From Pigmentiphaga sp. NML080357 (lineage in GTDB: Bacteria > Pseudomonadota > Gammaproteobacteria > Burkholderiales > Burkholderiaceae_B): 64,000 nt of DNA. The notes beneath the pieces were generated by a model. That model searched no databases, was not told the origin of the DNA, and saw only the letters and a program-made list of their open reading frames with translations. The position numbers were made by a program, and so were the translations under genes. How positions within the stretch are numbered: the stretch's first letter is position 1; each line of letters begins with the position of its first letter. The stretch lies in contig NZ_NINW01000041.1 of assembly GCF_002188465.1 (NCBI RefSeq), positions 124,001 to 188,000 on the forward strand, written 5' to 3'. Below are positions 1-7,953 of this stretch, piece after piece.

Positions 1-329
1 CGACGCAGGACCCGCTGCGCCAGAAGGCGCTGGTCGTGCCGGACAAGGCCGAACGGGTCTACAACTTCCACCGCAATACGCTGCGGGCGCTGAGCGAGCT
101 GGTCTCGGCGGCGGGCCTCGACCATCCCTCCAAGCTGAGCGCCGAGCACATCGTCCGCCGCGTATCGGGCAACGAAGTGAAGCTGCTCGCCGGCCTGTTC
201 CCCTTTCTCAAGCGCGGCGAACTGCTGGCCGGTTCGTCCTCCTATGCGGTCTATCGGAAATACTGGCCGATGGCGCAGGCCGAGTCGTTCGAGGCCATGC
301 TGCCGCAGACCGAGGCCGCGACCGCCTGA
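1..329 (+). CDS. FMN-binding glutamate synthase-like protein (C-terminal fragment)
   Basis: This is the 3' end of a gene that begins before the window. The frame is open from base 3 and ends with TGA at 327-329. The visible tail of about 108 residues contains QKALVVPDKAERVYNFHRNT and a region with HIVRRVS, which I recognise as the C-terminus of the FMN-binding glutamate synthase family (the GltS-like FMN barrel found as a stand-alone protein). The FMN barrel and any Fe-S ligands lie outside the window, so activity cannot be judged. The stop is 5 bases from the stop of the convergent SDR gene, with no terminator between them. The family call is from recall of its C-terminal signature, not from an alignment. 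Confidence 0.72.
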   Translation, partial: TQDPLRQKALVVPDKAERVYNFHRNTLRALSELVSAAGLDHPSKLSAEHIVRRVSGNEVKLLAGLFPFLKRGELLAGSSSYAVYRKYWPMAQAESFEAMLPQTEAATA

Positions 330-334
330 ATCAT

Positions 335-1075
335 TCAGGCGAAGCCGCCGTTGGCCCGCAGCACCTGGGCATTGACCCAGCCGCCGTCCGGACCGGCGAG
401 GAACGACACCACGCCGGCGATGTCCTCCGGCGTGCCCAGACGCTCGAGCGGCGGCAGCTTGGCCATCTGCGCGATCTGCTCGGGACTCTTGCCGTGGAAG
501 AACAGCTCGGTGCCGACCGGCCCCGGCGCGACGGCATTGACGGTAATGCCGCGTCCGCGCAGCTCGTTGGCAAGCACGCGCACCAGGCCTTCCACGCCCG
601 CCTTCGACGCGATGTAGGGACCATAGGCCGGGAACGACCTGGCAATCACGCTGGTGGACAAGGCAATGATGCGGCCGCCCTCGCCCACGTGGGCCGCGGC
701 CTGGGCCAGCACCAGGAACGCGCCGCGCAGGTTGGTGGCGATCACCTTGTCGAAATCCGCCAGGCTGCTTTCGGCGATGCGCGCCATGGGCAGAATCCCG
801 GCGCTGTTGACCACCACGTCGATGCGGCCCAGCTCGCGCTTGGCGGCCGCGAACAGCTCGGCGACCTGCTCGGGCCGTCCGACGTCGCCCTGGATCGCGA
901 TGGCCTGGCCACCGGCGGATTCGATTGCGGCCACCGTCTGCTCGGCGGCAACCGTATTGCCGGCATAGTTGACGACGACGGCGAAGCCATCGGCGGCAAG
1001 GCGCTTGGAGATGGCTTGACCGATGCCGCGAGAACCGCCCGTGACCAGGGCGACGCGAGAAATATCCGTATTCAT
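335..1075 (-). CDS. SDR family NAD(P)-dependent oxidoreductase
   Basis: A 246-residue classical short-chain dehydrogenase/reductase, probably cytosolic. The cofactor glycine motif TGGSRGIG is at residues 12-19, NSAG at 90-93, the catalytic serine near 140-142, and the YxxxK pair is Tyr154/Lys158. The end PxGG/NGGFA is typical of the 3-oxoacyl-ACP-reductase-like group. The ATG at 1075 is chosen because GGAG lies 6 bases upstream; the frame stays open further upstream but that part runs into the divergent LysR gene. It is divergent from the LysR gene at 1190 across 114 bp, a common arrangement in which the regulator controls the oxidoreductase. The substrate cannot be inferred. Confidence 0.9.
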   Translation of the reverse strand: MNTDISRVALVTGGSRGIGQAISKRLAADGFAVVVNYAGNTVAAEQTVAAIESAGGQAIAIQGDVGRPEQVAELFAAAKRELGRIDVVVNSAGILPMARIAESSLADFDKVIATNLRGAFLVLAQAAAHVGEGGRIIALSTSVIARSFPAYGPYIASKAGVEGLVRVLANELRGRGITVNAVAPGPVGTELFFHGKSPEQIAQMAKLPPLERLGTPEDIAGVVSFLAGPDGGWVNAQVLRANGGFA

Positions 1076-1144
1076 GGAACGCTCCGTTGGAAGGTGGGAT
1101 ACCGTGGCACCCATTCTCCTTGTTAATTTCCATGAAATAAATAC

Positions 1145-1156
1145 GCCAAAATTGGC
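1145..1156. promoter_or_regulatory. Candidate LysR operator in the SDR/LysR divergent region
   Basis: The 114-bp divergent region is AT-rich against its surroundings and holds the inverted repeat GCCAA-AA-TTGGC at 1145-1156, followed by ATTGGCAAT and a further ATTGCC near 1181. An interrupted dyad between divergent LysR and target genes fits LysR-type binding, but this is inference from position and symmetry only. Confidence 0.35.
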
Positions 1157-1189
1157 AATAAAATTCAACACCACACAACAATTGCCGCC

Positions 1190-2110
1190 ATGGACCGATT
1201 CGACTCGCTGCAGCTCTTCACTCGCATCGTGGAACTGGGCAGCTTCAGCCGCGCCGCGGCCGCGCTCGACATTCCGCGCGCCACCGCCACGCATGCGATC
1301 AAGGAACTCGAGGGACGGCTGGGCACCCGGCTGCTGGACCGCACGACACGCCACGTGCGGCCGACTCCCGATGGCCAGGCGTTCTATGAACGGTGCGTGC
1401 ACGTCCTGAGCGAACTGGACGACGCCGAATCCTCGTTGCGGCACCTCGCCGCCAACCCGCGCGGCGTGCTGCGCGTGGACCTGCACGGCACACATGCGAC
1501 GCAGGTCATCCTGCCGCGCATCGACGAGTTCCGCGCTCGCTATCCCGGCCTCGACCTGGTCGTCAGCGGCGGCGACAGATTGGTCGATCTCGTGCGGGAA
1601 GGCGTGGACTGCGTGGTACGCGCGGGCAAGCCCCGGGACTCGACGCTCGCGGCAAGGCGCCTGGCGGTCATGCCTCAGATCGTCTGCGCCAGCCCCGCCT
1701 ACCTGGCCCGGTTCGGCACGCCCCGCCACCCTGACGAGCTCGCGGCGCACCAGGCGGTGAAATTCTTCTCGAGCAGCGGCGCCGTGGATTACCCGCTGGA
1801 ACTGATCGTCGACGGGCAGTTGCGCACGTTCGCACTGGACGGCTGGGTATCGGTCAACGATGCCGAGAACTACGTCATCTGCGGCCGGCGCGGCTGCGGC
1901 CTGGTCCAGTTGCCGCGCTTCCACGTGGAAGAGGACTTGCGCGCCGGGCGCCTGGTCGAAGTACTGGGGGCGTGGGCCAGCCCCGCCATGCCGCTGGCCG
2001 CGATGTATCCGTCCCAACGGCAGTTGTCGCCGCGCGTGCGGGTGTTCATCGACTGGCTGGTGCAGGTGTACGAAGAGAAGTTCGGTCCGCCGCCCGTGGG
2101 CCAGGCTTAG
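1190..2110 (+). CDS. LysR family transcriptional regulator
   Basis: A 306-residue LysR-type regulator. The N-terminal winged helix-turn-helix covers about residues 1-60 (FDSLQLFTRIVELGSFSRAA, then RATATHAIKELEGRLGTRLL). It is followed by a LysR substrate-binding domain with VDCVVRAG and a C-terminal FIDWLVQ segment. It resembles the subgroup often found beside and divergent from SDR oxidoreductases. Its length is normal. The ATG at 1190 starts the HTH at the expected distance. The likely target is the divergent SDR gene at 335-1075; the inducer is unknown. It ends convergently with the FAH-family gene, with a hairpin terminator between them. Confidence 0.92.
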   Translation: MDRFDSLQLFTRIVELGSFSRAAAALDIPRATATHAIKELEGRLGTRLLDRTTRHVRPTPDGQAFYERCVHVLSELDDAESSLRHLAANPRGVLRVDLHGTHATQVILPRIDEFRARYPGLDLVVSGGDRLVDLVREGVDCVVRAGKPRDSTLAARRLAVMPQIVCASPAYLARFGTPRHPDELAAHQAVKFFSSSGAVDYPLELIVDGQLRTFALDGWVSVNDAENYVICGRRGCGLVQLPRFHVEEDLRAGRLVEVLGAWASPAMPLAAMYPSQRQLSPRVRVFIDWLVQVYEEKFGPPPVGQA

Positions 2111-2188
2111 GCCGAACGGGGGTACGAGAGCCCTTGCCGCTGGATCTTCCAAGGGGCGTTCTCCCTCGGGGACGGCGGCAGGCAAAAA

Positions 2189-2210
2189 AAAGCGCGCCGA
2201 AGCGCGCTTT
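2189..2210. terminator. Bidirectional intrinsic terminator
   Basis: AAAGCGCGC (2189-2197), loop CGAA, GCGCGCTTT (2202-2210) form a perfect 9-bp stem. An A-run on the left and a T/C-rich run on the right let it work on both strands. It sits between the convergent LysR (ends 2110) and FAH-family (ends 2252) genes. Confidence 0.75.
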
Positions 2211-2251
2211 CTTCCCTCCGTACCGGCTGATGCCGGAACGCGGCCTCTTGG

Positions 2252-3115
2252 TCAGGCAGCCTCGGCCTGCACCGGGTTGCGCAACAGGCCGACCTTCTCG
2301 ATCTCGATCTCGACCACGTCGCCCGGCTTCATCCAGACTTGCGGATTGCGCGCCTGGCCCACGCCGGCGGGCGTGCCCATGACGATGACGTCGCCAGGCT
2401 CAAGCGTCAGGACTTCGGTAAGCAGTTCGATGGTCTCGGGCACGTCGAAGATCATGTCGCTGGTGTTGGCGTCCTGCATGACCTGGCCGTTCAGGCGGCA
2501 CTTGATGGACAGGCCGCGGGCCGCTTCGGGCAGTTCGTCGGCGGTGACCAGTTGCGGGCCGAAGCCGCCCGTGGCGTCGAAATTCTTGCCGATGGTCCAT
2601 TGCGGCGTGCGCTTCTGGTAGTCGCGCACCGAGATGTCGTTGAAGCACGCATAACCGAAGACGAGGTCGAGCGCCTTGTCGCGCTTGACGTGCCGGCCGG
2701 CCTTGCCGATCACCACGGCGAGCTCGGCCTCGTAGTCGAACTTGTCGGAGACGCGCGGACGCAGCGTGGGCTCGCCGTGCGCCAGCAGCGAAGTGGCGCC
2801 GCGGAAGAAGAACCACGGATATTCCGGCTTGTCGCGGCCGCCTTCCTTGGCATGATCGAAATAGTTCAAGCCCAGGCAGATGATCTTGCCAGGACGCGGC
2901 ACGACCGGCGCATAGGCGATCGAATCGAGCGACAGGCGCGGGGCGGACGAGGCGATCGCGGCCTTGGCGGCGGCCTGCAGGTCGACACCTGCCTGCAGCG
3001 CGGCGCCCAGGTCGGCCGGTACTTGGGGCTGGGCCTGGTTCAGGTCGATGACGCCATCGTCGGCCAGGACACCGAGGCGCACGGCGCCGTCTTTGCGGAA
3101 ACTCACGAATTTCAT
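2252..3115 (-). CDS. Fumarylacetoacetate hydrolase (FAH) family protein
   Basis: A 287-residue FAH-superfamily enzyme, probably a cytosolic divalent-metal enzyme that cleaves or hydrates 2-keto/acylpyruvate-type intermediates in degradation. The family core GKIICLGLNYFDHA is near residues 76-89. The acidic metal ligands are in DYEAELAVVIGK (Glu129, Glu131), and ND-S-RD-Q is at about 159-166. The C-terminal GDVIVMGTPAGVG is typical. The ATG at 3115 has GGAG 6 bases upstream; the longer in-frame extension has no homologous look. It is divergent from a GntR regulator at 3357, its probable controller. Fumarylpyruvate hydrolase, acylpyruvase, ureidoglycolate lyase-like or 2-keto-3-deoxy-sugar dehydratase activities are all possible. 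Confidence 0.9.
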   Translation of the reverse strand: MKFVSFRKDGAVRLGVLADDGVIDLNQAQPQVPADLGAALQAGVDLQAAAKAAIASSAPRLSLDSIAYAPVVPRPGKIICLGLNYFDHAKEGGRDKPEYPWFFFRGATSLLAHGEPTLRPRVSDKFDYEAELAVVIGKAGRHVKRDKALDLVFGYACFNDISVRDYQKRTPQWTIGKNFDATGGFGPQLVTADELPEAARGLSIKCRLNGQVMQDANTSDMIFDVPETIELLTEVLTLEPGDVIVMGTPAGVGQARNPQVWMKPGDVVEIEIEKVGLLRNPVQAEAA

Positions 3116-3216
3116 CTCAAACTCCGGTTGTGCAAGGTAAGAAACGCGCATGCGCGACGTGCCTGCCAGGGGACGGCGCTCCCCGACGGGGTCTATTCGC
3201 TCCTTTGGCTCCGCCA

Positions 3217-3284
3217 TTTTATATACATTTTTTGGAATGGCAATTTTTTATACATATTTTCCTCGGCAATCGCGGTTTATACAC
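3217..3284. promoter_or_regulatory. AT-rich divergent promoter with three TATACA repeats
   Basis: In the 241-bp region between the FAH gene and the GntR gene, TATACA occurs three times in the same orientation, at 3222-3227, 3249-3254 and 3278-3283. Each copy is flanked by T-runs, and the spacing is 27 and 29 bp. The block is strikingly AT-rich for this genome. It is a likely divergent promoter and GntR operator array. Confidence 0.45.
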
Positions 3285-3356
3285 TTTCGGATAAAATCCG
3301 ATCCCAGGGCGCAACCGCCCGGGCAGCCCCGGCATGCCGGGCATTCTGGAGTCTTC

Positions 3357-4064
3357 GTGGCAAAAACCCCCGCCCTTCCAGTCGATCAAGGCGCAGCCGC
3401 CCCGACCATGGCGACCTCGCTGTACGACCGCATGCGCGCCGATCTGCTGGCGGGCCGGCTGCTCGCCCCCGGTCGCAAGCTGCAAATCGAATTCCTGAGT
3501 CATCACTACGGCGCCGGGCAGACGCCCGTGCGCGAGGCCCTGAACCGGCTCACGGCGGACGGCCTGGTGGAACAGCGCGACCAGCGTGGCTTCGCCGTAG
3601 CCGCGGTCAGCCCGGCGGACCTGATCGAAATCACCAACACCCGTTGTTGGCTGGAGGAACTCGCGCTGCGCAAATCCATGGCGTCCGGCTCCTCGCAGTG
3701 GGAGGAAGAACTGGTACTGGCCTTCCATCGACTGTCGAAGACACCCCGCTCCTTGCACCCCGAGCGCTTCGAGGCCAATCCGGAATGGGAACAACGGCAC
3801 CGGGCCTTTCACCGGGCGCTGATAGGCGGCTGCGGCTCGCGCTGGCTGATCGGTTTCTGCGAGCAACTGGCCGACCAGCTCTATCGCTATCGCCAGTTGT
3901 CGGTGCAGAAAATCTTTCCGGACCGGCCGATCCAGGAAGAACACGAGGCGCTGATGGAAGCCATCACCGCCGGCAACGCCGACCTTGCCGTCTCGCTATT
4001 GACCGAGCACTATCAGAAGACCGCCCGGATCGTGCTCGAGGATCCTGAAGTATTCCCCCGATAG
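3357..4064 (+). CDS. GntR family transcriptional regulator (FCD-type)
   Basis: About 235 residues. The N-terminal winged HTH includes YDRMRADLLAGRLLAPGRKL and TPVREALNRLTADGLVEQ; the C-terminal part is a helical FCD-like effector domain (HRAFHRALIGGCGSRWL, then EHEALMEAITAG). I chose GTG at 3357 because GGAG lies 5 bases before it; ATG at 3408 is an alternative that keeps the whole HTH. It is divergent from the FAH-family hydrolase, which it probably regulates through the TATACA repeats. The effector is likely a carboxylate, given the FCD domain, but is unknown. Confidence 0.88.
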   Translation: MAKTPALPVDQGAAAPTMATSLYDRMRADLLAGRLLAPGRKLQIEFLSHHYGAGQTPVREALNRLTADGLVEQRDQRGFAVAAVSPADLIEITNTRCWLEELALRKSMASGSSQWEEELVLAFHRLSKTPRSLHPERFEANPEWEQRHRAFHRALIGGCGSRWLIGFCEQLADQLYRYRQLSVQKIFPDRPIQEEHEALMEAITAGNADLAVSLLTEHYQKTARIVLEDPEVFPR

Positions 4065-4070
4065 GGGGAC

Positions 4071-4322
4071 CCACCCCCTTGCGGCCTTCGGCCGCTCCCC
4101 CTCAAGGGGGCGGCGCTGGCGGACCGGCAAAGCCGGATCCGCGGCGCCCTGGGTCTAGTGCGAATTTCTCGGATTGCGGCACCGTAGCTACCGCTGGCAG
4201 CCAGCGAAGCACCGGCGCCACATTCCAAGAAAGCGGTACTAGATCCAGGATGCGGCGGATCCGGCTCCGCCGGTCCGCCCGCATCGCCCCCTGGGGGGCG
4301 CCCGTCAGGGCGTAGGGGGGGG
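4071..4322. repeat. Dispersed intergenic repeat, copy A, with ~85-bp inverted ends
   Basis: About 250 bp. The left arm (4071-4158) is two stacked hairpins (GCGGCC-TTC-GGCCGC and CCCCCTC-AAGGGGG) followed by CGGCGCTGGCGGACCGGC. The right arm (4238-4322) is its imperfect inverse, ending in a G-run. The inner right half (CGCTGGCAGCCAGC, then CCAAGAAAGCGGTACTAGA) is shared with the copy at 29568. The MnmA stop codon (4305-4307) lies inside the element. No ORF or transposase is present. It resembles a non-autonomous intergenic element. Confidence 0.75.
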
Positions 4323-5429
4323 CGTAATCACACCGCCACCCAGGCAGACTTCGCCGTCATACAGCACGGCCGATTGGCCCGGCGTCACCGCCCATTGCGC
4401 CTCGGGGAAGCTCAGCTCGAAGCCTTCGCCTTCGGCCCGTTCGAGCACGGACGCGGCGTCGGGTTGGCGGTAGCGCGTCTTGGCGCCGTAAGAACCGGGC
4501 GCGGGGGGCTCGCCGGCCACCCACGAGGCCTGCTGCGCATGCAGCGACTCGCTCAGCAGCCAGGGGTGGTCGTGGCCTTGCACCACGTACAGCGTATTCG
4601 ATTCGAGATCCTTCTTCGCCACGTACCAGGCGTCGGCCGTGCCGTCCTCCTGCTGGCGTCCCTTCACGCCGCCTATGCCCAGGCCCTTGCGCTGGCCCAG
4701 GGTGTAGAAGGACAACCCCACATGCCGGCCCAGGACCTGGCCTTCCGGAGTGCGTATCGGGCCGGGCTGGGTCGGCAGGTAGCGGTTCAGGAATTCGCGG
4801 AACGGCCGTTCGCCGATGAAGCAGATGCCGGTGGAGTCCTTCTTCGCGGCATTGGACAGTCCGAGTTCGTGGGCGATGCGGCGCACTTCGGTCTTGCGGA
4901 TCTCGCCCAGCGGGAACACGGTGCGCGACAGCTGGTCCTGGTTCAGGCGATGCAGGAAATAGCTCTGGTCCTTGGTGTCGTCCAGAGCCTTGAGCAGCTG
5001 GTAGCGCCCCGCCTGCGGCCCGGATTCCACACGGCGCACGCGCGCGTAGTGGCCGGTCGCGATGTGTTCGGCCCCCATGCGCATGGCGTGGTCCAGGAAA
5101 GCCTTGAACTTGATCTCGGCATTGCACAGCACGTCGGGGTTGGGCGTGCGGCCGGCCGAATATTCGCGCAGGAATTCCGCGAAGACGCGGTCCTTGTATT
5201 CGGCGGCGAAATTGACCGCCTCGATATCGATGCCGACGACGTCGGCCACGCTGGCCGCGTCCAGCCAATCCTGGCGGGTCGAGCAGTATTCGGAGTCGTC
5301 GTCGTCCTCCCAGTTCTTCATGAACAGGCCGACGACCTCGTAGCCCTGCTGCTTCAGCAGCCAGGCGCTGACCGACGAATCCACACCGCCGGACATGCCG
5401 ATGACGATGCGTCCCTTACTGCTTGCCAT
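4305..5429 (-). CDS. mnmA: tRNA-specific 2-thiouridylase MnmA
   Basis: A 374-residue cytosolic ATP-dependent thiolase that makes 2-thiouridine at the wobble position (U34) of tRNA-Lys, Glu and Gln, taking sulfur from the IscS/Tus relay. The PP-loop SGGVDSS is at residues 13-19. The catalytic nucleophile Cys102 lies in [14 protein letters not shown], and the persulfide cysteine Cys203 in STGICFIG; both are present. Length matches the family (about 365-375). The ATG overlaps the end of the upstream nudJ gene by 14 bases, so the two are co-translated, as in other proteobacteria. The last residues (TPPPTP) and the stop codon are supplied by the adjacent intergenic repeat. Confidence 0.97.
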   Translation of the reverse strand: MASSKGRIVIGMSGGVDSSVSAWLLKQQGYEVVGLFMKNWEDDDDSEYCSTRQDWLDAASVADVVGIDIEAVNFAAEYKDRVFAEFLREYSAGRTPNPDVLCNAEIKFKAFLDHAMRMGAEHIATGHYARVRRVESGPQAGRYQLLKALDDTKDQSYFLHRLNQDQLSRTVFPLGEIRKTEVRRIAHELGLSNAAKKDSTGICFIGERPFREFLNRYLPTQPGPIRTPEGQVLGRHVGLSFYTLGQRKGLGIGGVKGRQQEDGTADAWYVAKKDLESNTLYVVQGHDHPWLLSESLHAQQASWVAGEPPAPGSYGAKTRYRQPDAASVLERAEGEGFELSFPEAQWAVTPGQSAVLYDGEVCLGGGVITPPPTP

Positions 5430-5910
5430 GATGCGTATCCAAGATTGCTGAATGGGTATAGAGGGCGTCCAGGGCCAGCCATGCCCGCCCCGACGCCCGC
5501 GCGCGCAGATAGTCGTCCACGCAGCGCATCACCAGCGGACTGCGATGCTCGGCCTGCCGGGCACGCAATTCGTCGGCGGAAATCCAGAACGCGCGGCGTA
5601 TGCCTTCGTCCAGCGCGCGGCCGGGGATGGGCTCTCCCACGGCGCCGACGAATGCGAATCGCAGGAAGGTGGGCGCGGCCTCGCCGCCGGGACGCCACAG
5701 GTAGGTGCCCAGCAGCCCTTCCGGCCGGAAAGGATGCGCGGTTTCTTCCAGGGTTTCGCGGAGCACCGCCTGCTCGAGCGATTCGCCGGCTTCCAAGTGG
5801 CCGGCCGGCTGGTTCAGCCTGATGCCGTCGTCGGTGTCTTCTTCGATGACCAGAAACCTGCCGCCGCGCTCGATCACGGCGGCGACGGTCACGCGGGGCG
5901 TCCAGACCAT
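5416..5910 (-). CDS. nudJ: NUDIX hydrolase, NudJ-type phosphatase
   Basis: 164 residues. A canonical Nudix box runs from Gly37 through Glu43 to Arg51-Glu52 and Glu55-Glu56 (GHLEAGE, then RETLEETA). NudJ proteins hydrolyse nucleoside and thiamine-precursor pyrophosphates with Mg2+. The position directly upstream of and overlapping mnmA matches the nudJ-mnmA order of E. coli, which supports the name over other Nudix families. The ATG at 5910 gives an N-terminus ([13 protein letters not shown]) typical of the group. The precise physiological substrate is not determinable from sequence. Confidence 0.88.
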   Translation of the reverse strand: MVWTPRVTVAAVIERGGRFLVIEEDTDDGIRLNQPAGHLEAGESLEQAVLRETLEETAHPFRPEGLLGTYLWRPGGEAAPTFLRFAFVGAVGEPIPGRALDEGIRRAFWISADELRARQAEHRSPLVMRCVDDYLRARASGRAWLALDALYTHSAILDTHHGKQ

Positions 5911-5970
5911 GGATGTTGCTCGTTCGGATCCATGGGCGATTTTACCCCGTCCCGCCGGATGCCTCCGAAG

Positions 5971-6063
5971 CGCCAGCGCCGCCTTGCCGAGGGGGCCGCG
6001 CGAAGGCGCGGAGAAGGTGGACTTCCGTTCCCTGGAGGGCGCCTGTCAAGGCGTAGAGGGGCA
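5971..6063. repeat. Degenerate intergenic repeat remnant, copy C
   Basis: Between nudJ and the DapA-like gene, GCCAGCGCCGCC and CCGCGCGAAGGCGCGG read as the inverse of the left arm of copy A. They are followed by CCTGGAGGGCGCCTGTCAAG and GCGTAGAGGGGC, which match the right end of copy A with several changes. Two right-type arms in tandem suggest a decayed or rearranged copy. Confidence 0.5.
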
Positions 6064-6080
6064 TCTACAGGAGGCCACCG

Positions 6081-7004
6081 TCACCTGATTCCGGGCATGT
6101 CGAAGCCCAGCTCCTCGAGCTTGCCGATCAGCTCGGCCTCTTGCTCGCCCGGCATGTCGGTCAGCGGCGGACGCACGGCGCGCCAGGCGGGATCCTGCGA
6201 GAAATACGCGATGACGGCCTTGAGCGCCGGGATCATCGGGTACTTCTGCACCAGCTCGCGGGTCTGGCTGACTTTCTGCTGCAAGGCCTCCGCGTCGGGC
6301 CCCTGCCAATTGTCGTAGAGCCGGCTGATGGGCCCCGGGTTGATGTTGCCGGTGGCCGTGATGCAGCCCTTGCCGCCGGCTCGCAGGCCGCGCAGCAGCA
6401 GCGTCTCGCTGGCGGGGAACACGTCGAAGCCGGTCGAGGCGAAGGCATCGATGACGGACTTGGAGTAGTTCCAGTCGCCGGACGAATCCTTCAGGCCCAC
6501 GACGGTGTCGGGATAGGCCTTGACCAGGCGCTCGATCAGCGGCAGCGAAATCGGCACCTGCGATACCGGCGGGATGTGATACAGGTAGACGCGCAGCGCG
6601 GAATCGCCGACGTTCTCGATGACCTGGCTGTAGTACCGGAACAGGCCTTCGTCGGACACGCCCTTGTAGAAGAACGGCGGCAGCATCAACACGCCGGCGG
6701 CCCCCAGCTTGACCGCCGCCGTCGTCAACTGCGCGGCCTCGGGCACCGAGCAGGCGCCCGTGCCGGGCATGAGCTTGGCGCCGGGAATGCCGTCCGCCAC
6801 CAGCTTGTTCATCAGTTCGATCTTCTCCGGCGCCGACAGCGAATTGGCTTCGCTGTTGGTACCGAAGATGGCCAGGCCCGCGCAGCCGCTGTCGAGCAGC
6901 CAGCGGCAATGACGGGCGAAGCGGCCGGCGTCGGGCAGCATGTCGTTCTGGAATGGCGTGACGACCGGAGCAAGCAGGCCTTGCAGGCGGGGTGGAGTGG
7001 ACAT
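6081..7004 (-). CDS. Dihydrodipicolinate synthase (DapA) family aldolase/lyase
   Basis: A 307-residue (beta/alpha)8-barrel class I aldolase of the DHDPS/NAL superfamily. The catalytic Tyr142 (YLYHIPP) and the Schiff-base Lys172 (VVGLKDSSG) are both present. The usual GTTGE motif is replaced by GTNSEAN, so it is unlikely to be the biosynthetic DapA; a catabolic aldolase or dehydratase acting on a 2-keto acid is more likely. It lies 17 bases downstream of a FadR/GntR regulator gene on the same strand, forming a two-gene operon. This fits substrate-controlled catabolism. The substrate is unknown. Confidence 0.9.
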   Translation of the reverse strand: MSTPPRLQGLLAPVVTPFQNDMLPDAGRFARHCRWLLDSGCAGLAIFGTNSEANSLSAPEKIELMNKLVADGIPGAKLMPGTGACSVPEAAQLTTAAVKLGAAGVLMLPPFFYKGVSDEGLFRYYSQVIENVGDSALRVYLYHIPPVSQVPISLPLIERLVKAYPDTVVGLKDSSGDWNYSKSVIDAFASTGFDVFPASETLLLRGLRAGGKGCITATGNINPGPISRLYDNWQGPDAEALQQKVSQTRELVQKYPMIPALKAVIAYFSQDPAWRAVRPPLTDMPGEQEAELIGKLEELGFDMPGIR

Positions 7005-7021
7005 GTCTCTCTCTTCCTCGA

Positions 7022-7726
7022 TCAGTGGGCTTGGATTCGTTGCAGGCGGGCCATCGCGTTGCTCATGTGCGCATGGGCGGCCTGCCTGGCGGCGGCGGGA
7101 TCGTGCGCGGCGATCGCCTCGTAGATGGCTTCGTGTTCCATCCTGATGTCGCTGAGCCAGCCGGCCAGCTCGCAGTTGCGCCGGCTGATGGAAAGCTGGC
7201 TACGGGTATAGCGTTCCAGGAATTCGAAGAAATCGTCGTAGACCGGGTTGTTGGCCGCGCGCGCGATGGCCCGGTGGAACAGGATGTCTTCCTCCACGCC
7301 GTCGCCGCCGCGCTGGCTTGCCTGGTTCAGGACCTTGAGCGCGCTGCGGATCTCCTTGACCTGCGCCGGCGTGGCACGGGCGGCCGCCAGCGCGGCGGCC
7401 TCGGTTTCGACGCCTATGCGCAGTTCGAATACCTGCTGCACGACGGCATGGGCCTCCTGGCGATCGCCGCCGATGCGGAAAGGCCGCCCCACGGGCGTGG
7501 CGGCGACGAACGCGCCGAGCCCCTGGCGCGTGGTGACCAGGCCGTCGGACTTCAGGCGGGCGATGGCTTCGCGTACCACGGTGCGGCTGACGCCGAACTC
7601 GGACGCCAGGCGTTCTTCAGTCGGCAATCGGCTGCCGGCCGCCCGCTCGCCCGACACGATCTGCGTGGAGAGCACTTCGCTGAGCTGTTCGGCAAGATTG
7701 CTGCTGCGCAACGGGTTCGACGACAT
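7022..7726 (-). CDS. FadR/GntR family transcriptional regulator
   Basis: A 234-residue regulator. The winged HTH is at about residues 10-75 (SGSRLPTEERLASEFGVSRT, then VVREAIARLKSDGLVTTRQG), followed by an FCD all-helical effector domain with the metal-ligand-like DILFHRAIARAANNP and HEAIYEAIAAHD. The ATG at 7726 is chosen; upstream in-frame codons belong to the intergenic region. It heads the operon with the DapA-like gene and is divergent from pntAA. A FadR-type operator-like site lies 42 bp upstream of the start, suggesting autoregulation. Confidence 0.9.
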   Translation of the reverse strand: MSSNPLRSSNLAEQLSEVLSTQIVSGERAAGSRLPTEERLASEFGVSRTVVREAIARLKSDGLVTTRQGLGAFVAATPVGRPFRIGGDRQEAHAVVQQVFELRIGVETEAAALAAARATPAQVKEIRSALKVLNQASQRGGDGVEEDILFHRAIARAANNPVYDDFFEFLERYTRSQLSISRRNCELAGWLSDIRMEHEAIYEAIAAHDPAAARQAAHAHMSNAMARLQRIQAH

Positions 7727-7767
7727 GCGGGCCAGGACGAGATGAAGTGGGTTCACATATTGCCCGG

Positions 7768-7778
7768 TTATCATACAA
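7768..7778 (-). promoter_or_regulatory. FadR-type operator-like site upstream of the GntR/DapA operon
   Basis: Read on the minus strand the site is TTGTATGATAA, one change from the TnGTnnnACnA pattern known for FadR-subfamily GntR regulators. It is nearly identical to the site at 43535-43545, which fits the pattern fully. It lies between the regulator start (7726) and pntAA (7954). Confidence 0.5.
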
Positions 7779-7953
7779 CCCGTCAACCAGGAGACCAGCA
7801 ACACCGGGGCGGCCGGACAGGGCGGCAAGAAAGCCACGGGAAAACAGAAGGCGCATGCTAGGATGCACCGGGGCGATACGGGGGGAACGCACAGGCCGCG
7901 CAAGACGGCAATGCCCTCGTGCCGATCCGCCACAACGCACAGAGGAGAGTCTC

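Noticed and set aside
335-2185. Long frame extending the SDR gene upstream through the LysR gene
   Set aside because: The extension is the mirror of the LysR coding sequence. The ribosome site and the SDR family N-terminus place the start at 1075.
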